Source: Sialis fuliginosa
Taxonomy: Eukaryota; Arthropoda; Insecta; Megaloptera; Sialidae
Assembly: GCA_961205875.1 (NCBI GenBank)
Contig: OY540820.1
Location: forward strand, 8,556,001-8,620,000
Length of the DNA stretch: 64,000 bases
Direction: 5' to 3'
Shown here: positions 23,571-35,658 of the stretch, piece after piece
Numbering within the stretch: the stretch's first letter is position 1
Layout of the letters: each line of letters opens with the position of its first letter
Made by a program: the position numbers and the translations under genes
Notes under the pieces: model-generated
The model's database searches: none
What the model was told of the DNA's origin: nothing
Seen by the model: the letters and a program-made list of their open reading frames with translations, nothing else

Positions 23571-24376
23571 AAAAAACATCTGCCAAGTAAATGCATAGTG
23601 CTTCCTCGTGCTAAATTCACTAAAACCGATAGTGTTCAGATAAATTGCCTGGCATTGGTTAACCATTTAATTTTTATACAAATTTTACTAAAAAATCTTA
23701 GTTCGAATTTTTTCTTAAAACGCACCTGAATATTTTTTCATATATTTTTAATTTTTTGACAATTTCAATCTAAATCTAAATTTATGCAAATGTCAAAATG
23801 ACATTTAAAACGTCAAAGTGACATTTAAAACGCCAAAGTGACATTTAAAACGTCAAAATGACACTTAATATATCCAATCAAATATCAATTTAGAAAAACA
23901 AAACACGAATTTTTAAAATTAATTTAGATAAATCTTTGTAAGGGAATATTTTACAACAAACGTAGTAGACCCATATTATAGGAAATTTAATTCTCTACAA
24001 AAAATATTCTATACAATTTTCTCGTAACATGTGTCGTTCTTGAGATATCTTGAAAAAATAAATATTTTGGGGTGTCACCCCTCCCCCTTACACACGATTT
24101 TGATGATTTTGAAATGGGACCGTCCTCAAACCAAACCCAACCATCCGACCAAGTTTCAATAATATCGGTTCAGTGGTTCATGAGTTATGCGTGTGACAAG
24201 GATTCAGGGGACAGACGGACACACGGACAGACAGACAGACACGGAACGAAAAGTGTTTGTCTTGACGTGAAACGGATAAATAAATTTAAAATTTTGAAAT
24301 TGGAGAACTTTTTTTTTGTCTCAATCTGAAACGATCACATAGCTTCTCGTATCTTCGCTATTGCGAGGAAGCAAAA
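23571..24376 (+). mobile_element. RepA element, full-length forward copy
   Basis: The most complete copy, about 806 bp from AAAAAACATCTGCCAAG to 'cgctattgcgaggaagcaaa'. It contains tandem short units 'cgtcaaagtgacatttaaaa' near 23800-23865 and a GACA-type microsatellite near 24210-24240. Short open frames across it are incidental. Confidence 0.8.
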
Positions 24377-25209
24377 ATATAAGTATAAATAAATAAAATA
24401 GATACTCAAGATCAAAAAATTATTGTGATATTATAAAAAGATCAATAGAATAAAAAGAATAAAATCCTTATTAATTATCTCGTTATTCAACAACTATTAA
24501 ATGTTATTTAAATATAAAGAAATACAGTCCACTACAAAATAAAAGAAAACAAAAAATAACTGTGTTGGAATTTATTACTTTATTACCAGCCCCAACACTT
24601 ACATTTTAAAATTGGGGAAATATCCCATAATTTTCTAAAATCGTGTAAAACCAAATTAATCAATTAAAATAGACTGAAAATCATCAAAATTATCGTCACT
24701 ATCTGAAAATACAACTGGACACAGTTTGTGAACTTGCGCGAAATTTTGTGAAACGAAAAAAATAATTACAAAACGTTTACATATTAAGATTAAAACATGA
24801 AAAATCGCACCGCGTAACTTTAAATGCGCTTAAAAAATCCGCGTAAAAAGAAACCCTAGTGTATATTTAATATAAATTAGTTAAGGGGGGGGGGGAGTAG
24901 TGAGTAAAAAAAATGTTGTCTCAAGATGTATAAATACGACCCGTTTATTTTTTTTAATTGTCTAAAAAGTATACTAATTTTACTTACATGTTCTGAAAGA
25001 AATGGAAGTAGGTACCTATTGTTATACCATCGAAAAATCGTATCCGAGATAATGACAGATTCTGATTGTACTAACTTCAAAACATAAAGAAAAGTTAATT
25101 TCCGCATGGCGGCTGTGCGTGTGTGTGTGCGGATGTATAATTTTCTTTCGTTCACGATAACTACTGTAAAAATGCACCGATCTGAATTATTTTTGGGGAA
25201 AATGTTTGT
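24377..25209. other. AT-rich intronic DNA with a G run
   Basis: No gene or defined repeat. A run of about 11 G residues lies near 24885-24895 and a short GT-rich tract near 25115. The last 100 bases may be the start of the RepC unit that follows. Confidence 0.4.
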
Positions 25210-25715
25210 CTCAGTGACCTATTGATTTTGGTGCTAATCGGATTTGGGGTTTTGGAAATATTCGAAATTTTGTAACTTTTACCGTCTAAAAAGTTAACGT
25301 TGCGTGTATTATGTCACTAATTTTGATAAGACTTGGCACATTTGTAGTTCAATTGAACCCAAGAGACATTTATTATTTGTACGTGCCTAAACAGCCATAA
25401 AAGGGGTGAAAAACAACCTCAAAATTTGAATTTTAAATACTAATTAATACGTCATTAATTCATGTTGCCTTGGAAACAAATGCAACTAAATTTAAATGGT
25501 CAAATTAGTTGTTCTACGATTGTGTATTATGTTTTTGTCATTAGGACATTAGAAAACTAATATTTATATACAAATGGCAATAACTACTGTAACCGTCGTA
25601 AGTATATGTTTTTTATGTATTACGAAATTTATATTCATTATAAATAAAATATTTTTCAAAAAATATATATTTAAAAATTATTTAAAAAGATAGAAAGAAC
25701 ATGGAAGTCATGTAT
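25210..25715 (+). repeat. Interspersed repeat RepC, copy 2
   Basis: Direct-orientation match to 2640-3140, sharing 'aatcggatttggggttttgg'-type sequence, 'catttattatttgtacgtg' and 'aaaactaatatttatataca'. Scattered substitutions and short indels indicate an old duplication or transposition. Confidence 0.7.
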
Positions 25716-26355
25716 GTTTCTCCATACAGCTTTTTAAAACTATTATCAATTTAAACGTTTTTAAACGGAAGGATCTAAAATATCATCTCATATAAAATAT
25801 ATCACGTAGCTATGCCATTAACATTAAGTATTAATACATAAAGTATATGTAAGTATACGTACATAATCTGTGTAATAATACATAGTATACAAACACTACT
25901 ACAAATAAATTTAATATTCAAAGTTTAAAGTTTAAATCTCTCTTTTTCGTAATGAAATCACGATTTATTGTTCCATATCAAACGAAATTTATGTTGTGCA
26001 TAAAAATAAAAGTGATAATATCAAATAAAACACCACAGTAGTTTCAGATATAAAAGGAACTTGTGAAAAAAAAGTTTTATGTGTTGCAGGAGCACCCTTT
26101 AGAAATTTAAAAACCCTTCACTGTAGTTATATATCATGAACAGTTATACCAACAGCTATAAAACTGTAGCGGGATAAATAATATTACTTGTAAATTGTTT
26201 TCGAAATTCTTTTATGTATGTAAGAAGAAAAATAGTACGTATATTATTCGTTTTGAAAAATTGCAAAACATTTTTAATGTACTCACTTGCGTTATATGAA
26301 ATGTAGATAATTATTTCTTTATTATACTATTTGACATTGTATTTTATTCACTTTA

Positions 26356-26850
26356 GGCGGCTATTACACTATCAAAGAAATGTGATAAAATTTCTTTGAT
26401 CAAAGAAATATGACAGTGTAATAAGTCAACTTTTATAATATTTACCTTAATAATATTTCTATGATCATAGTTAATGACAGTCTCTTATATTTGATCAAAG
26501 TTTTTTGACAGATAAATCAAAATGGCGACTGCCAAGTTATCACTGACAGTCACAGTTTATATATTAATATCAACATAATCCAGTATTATATGATAATCTT
26601 CTTATTGATTATAAAAACTGCAATACACAGTTGTAAATTCAAACCTCGATCGCGTCAATTGACGAACATCCACACATTGATTATCAAAATGCACCAAAAA
26701 AGAAGAAAATATCCCTAGATAATACTAAGAAAATATTATCAAATATTTTATGTAGTGTAATAGAACAAAATCTCGTATTTTATCAAAGAAATATGATCAA
26801 ATCTTTGTCAAAGATGGTTGACATATTTATTTGATAGTGTAATAGCCGCC
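26356..26850. mobile_element. PIF/Harbinger-like MITE (GGCGGCTATTACAC family), copy 1
   Basis: Perfect inverted ends GGCGGCTATTACACTATCAA flanked by TTA on both sides (26353-26355, 26851-26853). Subterminal TTTCTTTGATCAAAGAAAT blocks are repeated and self-complementary. Length is 495 bp. A second copy, split by another insertion, is at 61624-63035. Confidence 0.85.
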
Positions 26851-26858
26851 TTACTAAC

Positions 26859-27075
26859 GTGGATCTTTGCTTCTGGGTGTAATCCCCGGCGATTTGGTCG
26901 TGTTATCCAGAAACCAAGATCACCGCGGAAGCCTCAAGACTTGTATAACACATCTTTATGGGGAGGTAATTGCAAAAGAGTTAAAAACAGTTATGTACTA
27001 GTTGGTCCAAAATTTTCTGTTCCTTGGCATTTTTACAATCGACGCGGCTTTCACCCAGAAGCCAAGATCCATATC
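26859..27075. repeat. Inverted repeat pair with internal direct repeats
   Basis: 'gtggatctttgcttctgggt' (26859) is the inverse of 'acccagaagccaagatcc' near 27054. Between and just after them 'agatcaccgcggaagcctca' occurs twice in direct orientation (26918, 27077). A related 'agatcacagcggaagcct' lies at 45094 in intron 2. Probably a small mobile element; exact ends unclear. Confidence 0.5.
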
Positions 27076-27161
27076 AAGATCACCGCGGAAGCCTCAAGAC
27101 TGTACTAATGTGTCCATGAGCAATTCTATTAAAGTAACTATTTTTTATTTATATGTATTAT

Positions 27162-27807
27162 TAGTGCCGGATTAGCCAAGTAGCAGGAGTAGCAAATGCT
27201 ACGGGCCCCGCGGTCTTGTGAAAAAATATATCTTATTGGATTTACCACCTATCGTCCAATGGTGATACGAGATGTCCAAATCTACAGTAATTAATCATTT
27301 AATTTTAGGGTTTCCGATCTCGATTCCATTTTATCGAAAAATCAATTTTTAAAGCTCCGATCTTTGATTTTTTAAATCGATTTTTCTAAATTTGCCCACA
27401 TTAACTTGAGAAATGTTTGTTTGTAATAGTGGTGTTTTATTATACACAAAAAAAGTAAAAAAAATCAAATTTTCAAGAAGATATCTCCGCGAAAAATTAT
27501 TAGATTTGCATCATCCAAAGCTGATTCAAAAGCTTGCACTTTCTATTTTTTTAATAAAAAGTTCAGAAAATGTTATCACCCCTTTCCGCTTTTTGCCAAG
27601 GATTAAAAGAATTCGAAAAAATATCCCTTAATTTTTTATTTACTTTGAAAGCGTATTAATTTTATTAAGGAGTGTATATCTTAAATCAAACCATGAGTAA
27701 CACTACCGATTTCTATCCCGGGTACCCCCCCCCTCCTAGTGACGCCACTGCCAAGGGCCTCTTTATAACATTTGCTACAGGCCCCGCGCTGGCTTAATCC
27801 GGCACTG
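27162..27807. mobile_element. hAT-type MITE with perfect 8-bp duplication
   Basis: Ends TAGTGCCGGATTAG and CTTAATCCGGCACTG are inverted. TGTATTAT occurs directly on both sides (27154-27161 and 27808-27815). Subterminal blocks 'agcaaatgctacgggccccg' and 'catttgctacaggccccgcg' are also inverted. Length is 646 bp. The same family recurs at 37219-38313. Confidence 0.88.
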
Positions 27808-28547
27808 TGTATTATAGTAATAAATACGAGTAGCGGCGCATTAAGAAAGTTGGGGGCTTCAAGCAGAATAAAGCATCGGGCCCCCATTAAAAAAATCTTA
27901 TATCGGATAAAAAATATAATTTTTTTGTATTACTACGCCTAAATACTTTTTGCTCTTCAACCAACTTTGGTACGTATTTTATAATAAATAAAAAAAGATG
28001 TTGATTAAGATTCTAGATGTATTTAAGTTGGATATTTGCACATCCTAAGTAGAACAATGTGTTCTACTCTCGGTCTATTTTTTTGCATTTCTTGAAAACT
28101 TAATTACTTACTTAGTTTAACATCGATTGGATTTAGTTTTATGTTATAAAATCATAAAAAGTTGATTTTTTTGATACATTTTAAGTGGATGAAATAAGCT
28201 ACAGGTCACAAATCATAAGCGATTCTTTTTACTTCGCACTTAATCTGTTGTCAGAATATTAGCCTATTTAAATGGATATCTGTCTATCTGAAAGCCAATA
28301 TATTTAATTGCCAGCCAAATTAAATAACTAAAAGTATGAAAATTTTCAGTTTATTAAAAAAAATCATTGATTCATAAATAAGTAGATTTAGAAGTAAAGG
28401 CATACGCAAGCTAAAATGTGTGGCAGCGCCGCATCGTTTTGACACGTAAGATGTGGGTATGTGTAGGTATGTATATGGCTACAATACATATCACAAAACA
28501 TATTTTATAACTCATAAAATGGTGTTACCAAGTAATATTTATAATGG

Positions 28548-29137
28548 AAAAAACATCTGCCAAGTAAATGCACAGTGCTTTCTCGTGCTAAATTCACCAA
28601 AGGTAGTTAATTATTGAACAATTAACATAAAAACCGATATAGTGTTCAGATAAATTACCTAACCATTTAATTTTTATACAATTTTACTAAAAAATATTTA
28701 ATTTCAAATAAATTTTAAAAAACAAAACACTATTTTTTAAATTAAATTGAGATAAATCTTTATAAGGGAATATTTTACAACAAACGTTGTATACCTGTAT
28801 TATAGGGAATTGAATGCTCTACAAAAAAGATCACATAAAATTTTTACATAACATGTGTCGTTCTTGAAATATCTTGAAAAATAAATATTTTGGGACCGTC
28901 CTCAAGCCAGACCCAACCATACAACCAAGTTTCATTAATATCGGTTCAATGGTTCATGATTTATGCGTGTGACGGACAGACACACACACAGACAGACAGT
29001 CACGGACCGAAAAGTGTTTGTCCTGATCTGAAACGGAAAGATCAATTTAAAATTTTAAAATCGTAGTACAATTTTTTTGTTTCATTCTAAAACGATCACA
29101 TAACTTCTCGTATCTTCGATATTGCGAGGAAGCAAAA
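28548..29137 (+). mobile_element. RepA element, forward copy
   Basis: From AAAAAACATCTGCCAAG to 'cgatattgcgaggaagcaaa', shortened internally. 'tataatgg' lies just before the start and again shortly after the end (near 29143), a possible 8-bp target duplication. Confidence 0.75.
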
Positions 29138-29233
29138 TAATATAATGGAAAAGAATATTTTAATAGAAGTTTTTATTGACCAATACTATCTGAACAGTTG
29201 GTTCCATACTTTCGCATAGGCATAACCTCCTGA

Positions 29234-29532
29234 TGTTCGGTATTATAAAGGAGCTAGCAAATTTGCCAGCTAGCAAGCACTCTCAAATGAGGTATCAAAC
29301 TTATTTGACAGTTCTCTTTGAGTTTTTAACAGATATTTACAAGCGCAGTTTTTACTCAAGGTTAGTAAATACACTTTAGTAAATATACATACTTTACATA
29401 TCTTTAATTTTACTTCCTATGCATGAAATTATCTGTCAAAAACTCCAATAAAACTGTCATTTAAGTTTGATACCCCATTTGAAAGTGCTTGCTAGCTAGC
29501 AAATTTTTCTAGCTACTTTATAATACCGGACA
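29234..29532. mobile_element. TIR element (TGTCCGGTAT family), copy 1
   Basis: Ends TGTTCGGTATTATAAAGGAG and, inverted, TGTCCGGTATTATAAAGTAG. TIRs extend about 70 bp with GCTAGC motifs. TGA is present on both sides (29231-29233 and 29533-29535). Sister copy at 45329-45658 has TAA flanks. A 3-bp duplication suggests a Harbinger-like mechanism. Confidence 0.75.
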
Positions 29533-29569
29533 TGAAAGTTGCAATTATTGAGCCTATCGACACCAATGC

Positions 29570-29790
29570 AACTGTGTGTGTAAAATGTCGCCTGCTCGCG
29601 ACCACGAGGCTGCCACGCCGGATCCCATCGCGTTCAGACAGATCGATTGGGGCGGCGCCTCCTGTAGCCTCCAGCCAGGCAGACTGACGCCGCGACGCGC
29701 CCCCCACTCCCCACCTCAAATACCGCGCTGTTCTTGTACATCCTCCTTCTTGTGTCCGCAACGTTTGTTTGAGGTTATGGTATATTTGTG
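29570..29790. promoter_or_regulatory. CpG-rich intronic block, possible alternative promoter or enhancer
   Basis: About 200 bp of high GC in the middle of the AT-rich intron, with many CG dinucleotides ('gccacgccggatcccatcgc', 'gacgccgcgacgcgcccccc'). It matches none of the repeats in this window and resembles the block at 5959-6240 in composition. It is followed by a GT microsatellite at 29790-29850. Open frames exist on both strands but none has supporting splice structure or homology. Confidence 0.3.
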
Positions 29791-30063
29791 TGTGTGTGTA
29801 TGTGTGTCTCTATCTGCGATGTGTACGTGCACGTACGTGTGTCTCTTTTTTTTAGTAGTCACTGTAACGGGGGTCTGGGAATCCCCGTGGTTACTGGTGT
29901 TAATATAGTTTAACTCTGTCGAAAGTTGTCAGTACATAAATGTCCGTTTGTATGGGTTTGAAGTATATTTAAAGCTACAATACTACCAACTGAAGTAGAG
30001 ACATGAATATTAACTTTTTTTTAAATTAATTGGATTATTTAGAAGCAAAAGTGATGACCTTCC

Positions 30064-30416
30064 GGGAAAAAAATTCAGATCTGAAGTGATAAAATCAGAT
30101 CTTGTTAGATCTGCATTTTGAGACAACATCATATTTTTTCACTGGTTTTTGATCTGTGAAGACCTGCAAAGATCTAGAACGACCTACAAAGATCTACAAA
30201 GATTTCTAAAGATCGTTGAAGACCGTGATAGAGATTGAAACGTTGAAATTTCATGAATTTTTCAACGTTACAACGATCTTTTGAGATCTTTGTAGATCAT
30301 TGTAGATCTTTGTAGATTTTTGTAGATCAAAAACCAGTGAAAAAATATGATGTTTCAAAATGAAGATCTATTAAGATCTGATTTGCTCACTTCAGATCTG
30401 AAATTTTTATCCCGGG
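30064..30416. mobile_element. Palindromic MITE rich in AGATCT
   Basis: Almost the whole 353 bp is one inverted repeat, from CCGGGAAAAAAATTCAGATC to the complementary 'ttcagatctgaaatttttat' and CCCGG. The centre is near 'aacgttgaaatttcatgaat'. Repeated AGATCT-type hexamers give it a distinctive pattern. Confidence 0.8.
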
Positions 30417-31151
30417 CTCTTTTTTTTGTTATTTTTAAGTGTTTCATATCCATTTTTTGTATATTGCGGAATGAACACTGTGTCTGTCTGTCTGTCACAG
30501 CCTTCTAGCTACTGAACCTTTTGAGCTAGAAAACTGAGATTTGGCATAATTATAATAAAATTATTTATTTACCTGATTGTTTTGGTTATTTTAAGCTTCC
30601 AGGAAGTAAAATGTGTAAAAAAAGTTTTTTTGGTTATTGAAAATCTATAAGGGGTGTGATAACCATCCAAATTAAAAGGGTGACATCCGCCTAATGTGTA
30701 AAAATAAAACCTATTACTTTTTTAGCGGGGTTGGGAAGGGGTGACACTCTCGATTTCCATCCCGGGTATCACCCTCTTCTAGCGACGCCACTGCTAGTGT
30801 CATACTAGTGTACACAAACTTGAATTCGACAAAGTTCTAGTCTGGGGCATCGAAGAAGGGTGACGAATTTGAAATATATTTTTTTTTAAATCTATAAATT
30901 CGTTAAAAACAATTTTTTCAAGAAAATTAATAGAATATAAATTATAAATAAAAATATTCTTTACAACTCTCATTGAAAACATTTCTTTGTAATTTGTACC
31001 GTTTCGAAAATAATTTGAAAAATTCAAATATTAATAGAAGTAAACATATTCGTTTCCGCAGTTCAAATGTAGGAGGTTTTTTTCCCGGACGAAAATTAAT
31101 CGACTTACCTAATTATATGTACAATTGTATATATAAAGTACTTGGATGTGA

Positions 31152-31680
31152 CCCCAGTAATGGTTATTTTTAAATTAAATGTACTGAATTAGAAATATTT
31201 GTTGATATTTGATTACTACCATTTTTGAATATTAATCTATATACATTTAACTGTCTTACAGCATGATTTGATGACAATCGGCCAATAGGTGTCAAAATGG
31301 TGGACATTTAAACTAATTATTAGTATAATTTATTTCTTAATTATTATATTATTATCATAGAAACTGATTTTCAAATTTGACGATTCTTTCTTTATATCTT
31401 TTTTGTCGTAGTATTTATCATTTTGTAAGCATTAACAAGTGTCCACCACTGCGTGCTCATTACTGGTTTTACTTTACCCATTACTGGAGAAAAAACATAA
31501 ACAAAATGAAAAGCCATAATTAAAAAAAAAACTATAATTGCAGACTTTGGTAATTAAATTGATTAAATAAAGAGTTACTTGTTTTATTAGTAACATGAGT
31601 TCATGAGAATTACAAAAAATAAGCTCGCCAATAGAGTAAACCTTGCTCTTATTGCGGCCATAACTGGTGCCAGTATCTTA
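31152..31680 (+). mobile_element. RepB element, forward copy lacking the left end
   Basis: Runs from 'ccccagtaatgg' through 'aaatgtactgaattagaaat' to the right end CATAACTGGTGCCAGTATCT. The left terminal AAGGTAGTGGCACC is missing. Confidence 0.7.
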
Positions 31681-32042
31681 TCATATTATTATATATTTAT
31701 ATCACAGTTAGTTGACCAAGTTTTTCGATGTTTAAAAAATAAAATAAAATAAAAACATCCATCTTTGTTGGACATTAGGGAATGTAGGAACATTTAGGTT
31801 TGATGTATGAGTTAACTGTCAAACTTTGCTATGTGTGATGAATATTACAATCAATATTTAAGGTCACCCGCGGAAGTCTCTTATTCAAAAGGAAAAGTTG
31901 GAAATGGGGAACAGTGCTGGTAGAAGATAAAATAGTTTGCGTCTTTATAATACTAGCATTACTTAACTAATAATTTATTTAATCATGGTTTATTGCATGG
32001 CCTCATGACAGGGCCGGTTACGACCTCCAACACCGGCCTGGG

Positions 32043-32557
32043 AAAAAAACATCTGCCAAGTAAATGCACAGTGCTTCCTAGTGCTAAATTCACCAAAGGT
32101 AGTTAATTATTCAACAATTTAAATAAAAACCGATAGTGTTTATATAAATTTCCTGGAATTGGTTAACCATTTAATTTTTATACAATTTTACTAAAAAAAT
32201 ATTAGTTCGAAATTTTTCTTAAAACGCAGCTGAATATTTTTTCATATATTTTTAATTTTTTACACACGATTTTGATGATTTTGAAATAGGAGCGTCCTCA
32301 AACCAAACCCAACCATTCGACCAAGTTTCAATAATATCGGTTCAGTGGTTCATGAGTTATGCGTGTGACAAGGATTCAGGGGACAGACGGACGGACGGAC
32401 ACATGGACAGACAGACAGACACGGAACGAAAAGTGTTTGTCTTGACGTGAAACGGATAAATCAATTTAAAATTTTGAAATTGGAGAACTTTTTTTTTGTC
32501 TCAATCTGAAACGATCACATAGCTTCTCGTATCTTCGATATTGCGAGGAAGCAAAAA
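32043..32557 (+). mobile_element. RepA element, forward, internally deleted
   Basis: Both RepA ends are present (AAAAAACATCTGCCAAG and 'cgatattgcgaggaagc'), but about 280 bp of the middle is lost at 'taattttttacacacgattt'. Confidence 0.75.
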
Positions 32558-32949
32558 TTGTCCTGAGCAATATTGTTTTATAAGGAAATAACAACACATA
32601 TGTATTTGATATATTTACTACTGAAAATAATACATAAAAGGTAAATTCGACCAACATGTTTTTTATAAAACTCTTTTACTCATACTCAGGTCTTATAAAT
32701 TTCAAATGCCAAAACTTTTCCACGAAGAAAACACGCGAGAACAAATTATATGTGTCCTCGTTTCAATAAATATAAAAATAATATTTTCTTGCAATGTTGC
32801 AATAGAAGTTGGTTTAGATCTAATTATAATAAGTGATAAATATTTAATTTTTATCCAATAAAAATAAATACTTATTTTAAATTTTTGGTCTCTATCGAAT
32901 GTTAGATTTTGTGGAAAATACTTTTAATTTGTGAAGTAAATTAAAATAC

Positions 32950-33006
32950 ACCTGCCAAGTAAAAGCACAGTGCTTCCTCATTCTAAATACGCCAAAAGTT
33001 GTTAAC
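32950..33006 (+). repeat. RepA end fragment
   Basis: 'cctgccaagtaaaagcacag' and 'tgcttcctcattctaaat' match the RepA start with extra substitutions. It stops after about 57 bp. Confidence 0.55.
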
Positions 33007-33631
33007 TCCACAGGCTCACAAAAAAAAGTGGTCTGAACTTTACATGTGACTAGGTTACTCTTATGGATTTTGAACCGCTGAATCCGAATTCGACCTCAGA
33101 ATTTCTCCTAGCCTTGGAAAAAAACATCCCCAGGTGCCTCTCTCGGATTTTAATGAAACTTATTAAAAATGTTAATCGGGTAAAAATTAAGGACATTTTT
33201 TTTTATACGTACCCATTTTTAAGTTTAGAAGGGTAAAATCGACCCTTAAAAATAAGGGTAAAATTTTAAAATTTGTAAAAAGCTCATAAATAGTATAAAT
33301 GTGGTATCCCTTTAATTTTTATTTGGGGGGTATAATGGACACCCCTCAACTTTTTTCAAAATTTTTTTTTCTTCCATAAATCAATAGAGTGTAGTATTCT
33401 GAATACAATGATATAAAATTTTTGCTCACGAGAGAAAAATTTTTAGTCACGCCCGCTCACACACGGTTAAAAAAAAGTATTCACAATTACGTACGCTCAC
33501 GAATTCTATTTTTTTACTCACGCCCGATCACGCACGGCGAGTCACACTCGTGACTCGATTTAATCTAATTGTTGTAAATTAAATTTTGAAATGATGAAAA
33601 TTAATGTTTTTTACGTGCAATACATTGTGTA

Positions 33632-33938
33632 CATGGGCGCCGGAAGGGGGGTGCAAGGAGGTGCACTTGCTCCCCCCTGGCAAAAACAAAAAACTAAAAA
33701 AATTAAGAAATACAATTTTTAATTTAAAATTCAGGTCAGAATATTAAAGTGAGGACTGTAATTTTATAAATTTTAATAAGGAAAAATCAAAACTGAAGAC
33801 CTCTTTTTTTTAGTTATGCTAAATGGAATACAAGTTTATTATTTTAAATATTTTTTTTTTAAATTATTTTATATATAAGTAATTTAATTTTATATATCTA
33901 GATGCACCCCCCTGGAAGAAATTCTGCCGGCGCCCATG
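33632..33938. mobile_element. hAT-type MITE with perfect 8-bp duplication
   Basis: Ends CATGGGCGCCGGAAG and TCTGCCGGCGCCCATG are inverted. ATTGTGTA is duplicated exactly at 33624-33631 and 33939-33946. Subterminal blocks GGGGGGTGCAAGGAG and ATGCACCCCCCTGG are also inverted. Length is 307 bp. Confidence 0.85.
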
Positions 33939-34019
33939 ATTGTGTATATTTTATATTAATATTATTTTCTTCTAAATTGCATTCTAGTACAGTAATAGCA
34001 AACAAAACAATAAGAAAAT

Positions 34020-34092
34020 AAAGCTCGAGTGATAAGCGCACTAACGGACAGACAGACAGACAGACATTGAGCTTTATATATATTAAGGATAA
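34020..34092 (+). repeat. RTE-like LINE/SINE tail fragment
   Basis: 'aagctcgagtgataagcgca', a (GACA)n tract and 'gagctttatatatattaagg' match the 3' parts of 38785-38990 and 62556-62775. No coding part. Confidence 0.5.
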
Positions 34093-34309
34093 CCAAAAAG
34101 TATCAATGTACAAATCAATAAATCCGTAAAATCTATCGGCCGAAGATACATTCATATAATATAATATCTTATCTCCCAAATTGACTCTACTTTTAGAATA
34201 TCAACACACGTAGAAAATTAAGAAAATCAAATATTACTCCTAACTACAGATTGCTCTTAACGGAATGAATAGAAAAGTATACCACTGGCTCTGGAGGCAA
34301 AGGAGTTAC

Positions 34310-34412
34310 TCTCACGCACACACACATTCACATCCTACCCCCCCCCCCCCCGCACACACACTCGTAGATATGTGTGTATATGTATATGTATACATTATGT
34401 ATGTATGTATGT
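34310..34412. repeat. Compound microsatellite (CA, C-run, TATG)
   Basis: Successive CA repeats, a run of about 12 C residues and GTAT repeats. Open frames here are products of the simple sequence. Confidence 0.75.
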
Positions 34413-34629
34413 ATTTTCGACGGCCAACTAATGAGAATGAATGTGCGGTCACTACATAAGCACACCATCAAACTATATGTGGTCTTTATTGCAAACAATA
34501 TACATTTATAACAGTGGTACTCAACATTACTCTTAATATAAGCGAATTTAATCATTTGGTGGTACTTTAAAACTTGAAATCAATGAAGAGTTCAATAAGA
34601 TTGGATAGGGTAGATTATTATTAAAAAAG

Positions 34630-35240
34630 AAAAACATCTGCCAAGTAAATGCACAGTGCTTCTTCGTACCAAATTCACCAAAAGTAATTAATAAATTTAA
34701 CCATTTAATTTTTATACAAATTTATTTAAAAATCTTAGTTCGAAACGTCAAAATGACATTTAATATGTACAAGTAAATATCAGTTTAGAAAAATAAAACA
34801 CGATTTTTAAAAGCAAATTGAGATAAATCTTTGTAAAGGAATATTTTAGAACAAACGTTGTAGACCTATATTATAGGAAATTGAATGCTCTACAAAAAAT
34901 ATTCTATAAAATTGTCATGTATTATCTGTCGTTTTTGAGATATCATGAAAAAATTAATATTTTGGAATGTAACCCCTCCTCCTTATACACGATTTTGAAA
35001 TGGGACCATCCTTAAGCCAGGCCCAACCAACCAACCAAGTTTCATTAATGAGTTATGCGTGTGACAAGGATTCAGGACACACATACATGGACAGACAGAC
35101 AGACACGGAACGAAAAGTGTTTGTCTTGACCTAAAACAGAAAGATCAATTTAAAATTTTGAAATCGGAGAACAATTTGTTTGTCTCATTCTAAAACGATC
35201 ACAAAGCTTCTCGTATCTTCGATATTGCGAGGAAGTAAAA
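34630..35240 (+). mobile_element. RepA element, forward, internally deleted
   Basis: Starts AAAACATCTGCCAAGTAAAT and ends 'gatattgcgaggaagtaaaa'. The segment between 'aagtaattaataaatttaa' and the body is shortened, and several internal blocks have small deletions. Confidence 0.72.
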
Positions 35241-35658
35241 TCATGTGTACCGTTTTAATCTGTTGTACTGCAAATGCCATATGTTAAATACTACTGATCT
35301 AGTATGACAATTAATTGTCCAAAGAAAATTACACAGCCATCTTCGATTTCTGTACGTCCGCCATTATTAATGATACCAAAAACCTTTATGTTTATAATCG
35401 CCATTGTATTGATTCTTATATAGATCTTAGTTAAGAGTTTTAATGTCCCCCGGATGAAATATCCCCTGTCACACAGTTCAAATAATAATGTGGTGAAAAA
35501 ATAATGGCCGGGCTTAGAAAATAATATTAGCCGTAAGATATGGTCGGCTTCTTCTAACTGATAGTACATATTTCATTTAAATGTCCATAGATTTATATTT
35601 GTACAACAGGAGCGTAGACAGAATAATCTGACTTACGTCAAGTTTTACTTACAAAGTG

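Noticed and set aside
24072-24329. 85-codon frame across a RepA copy
   Set aside because: The same region is frameshifted in other RepA copies; no coding constraint.
29576-29908. 110-codon open frame across the CpG-rich block
   Set aside because: GC-rich DNA lacks stop codons by chance; the second half translates a GT microsatellite. No splice sites or homology support it.
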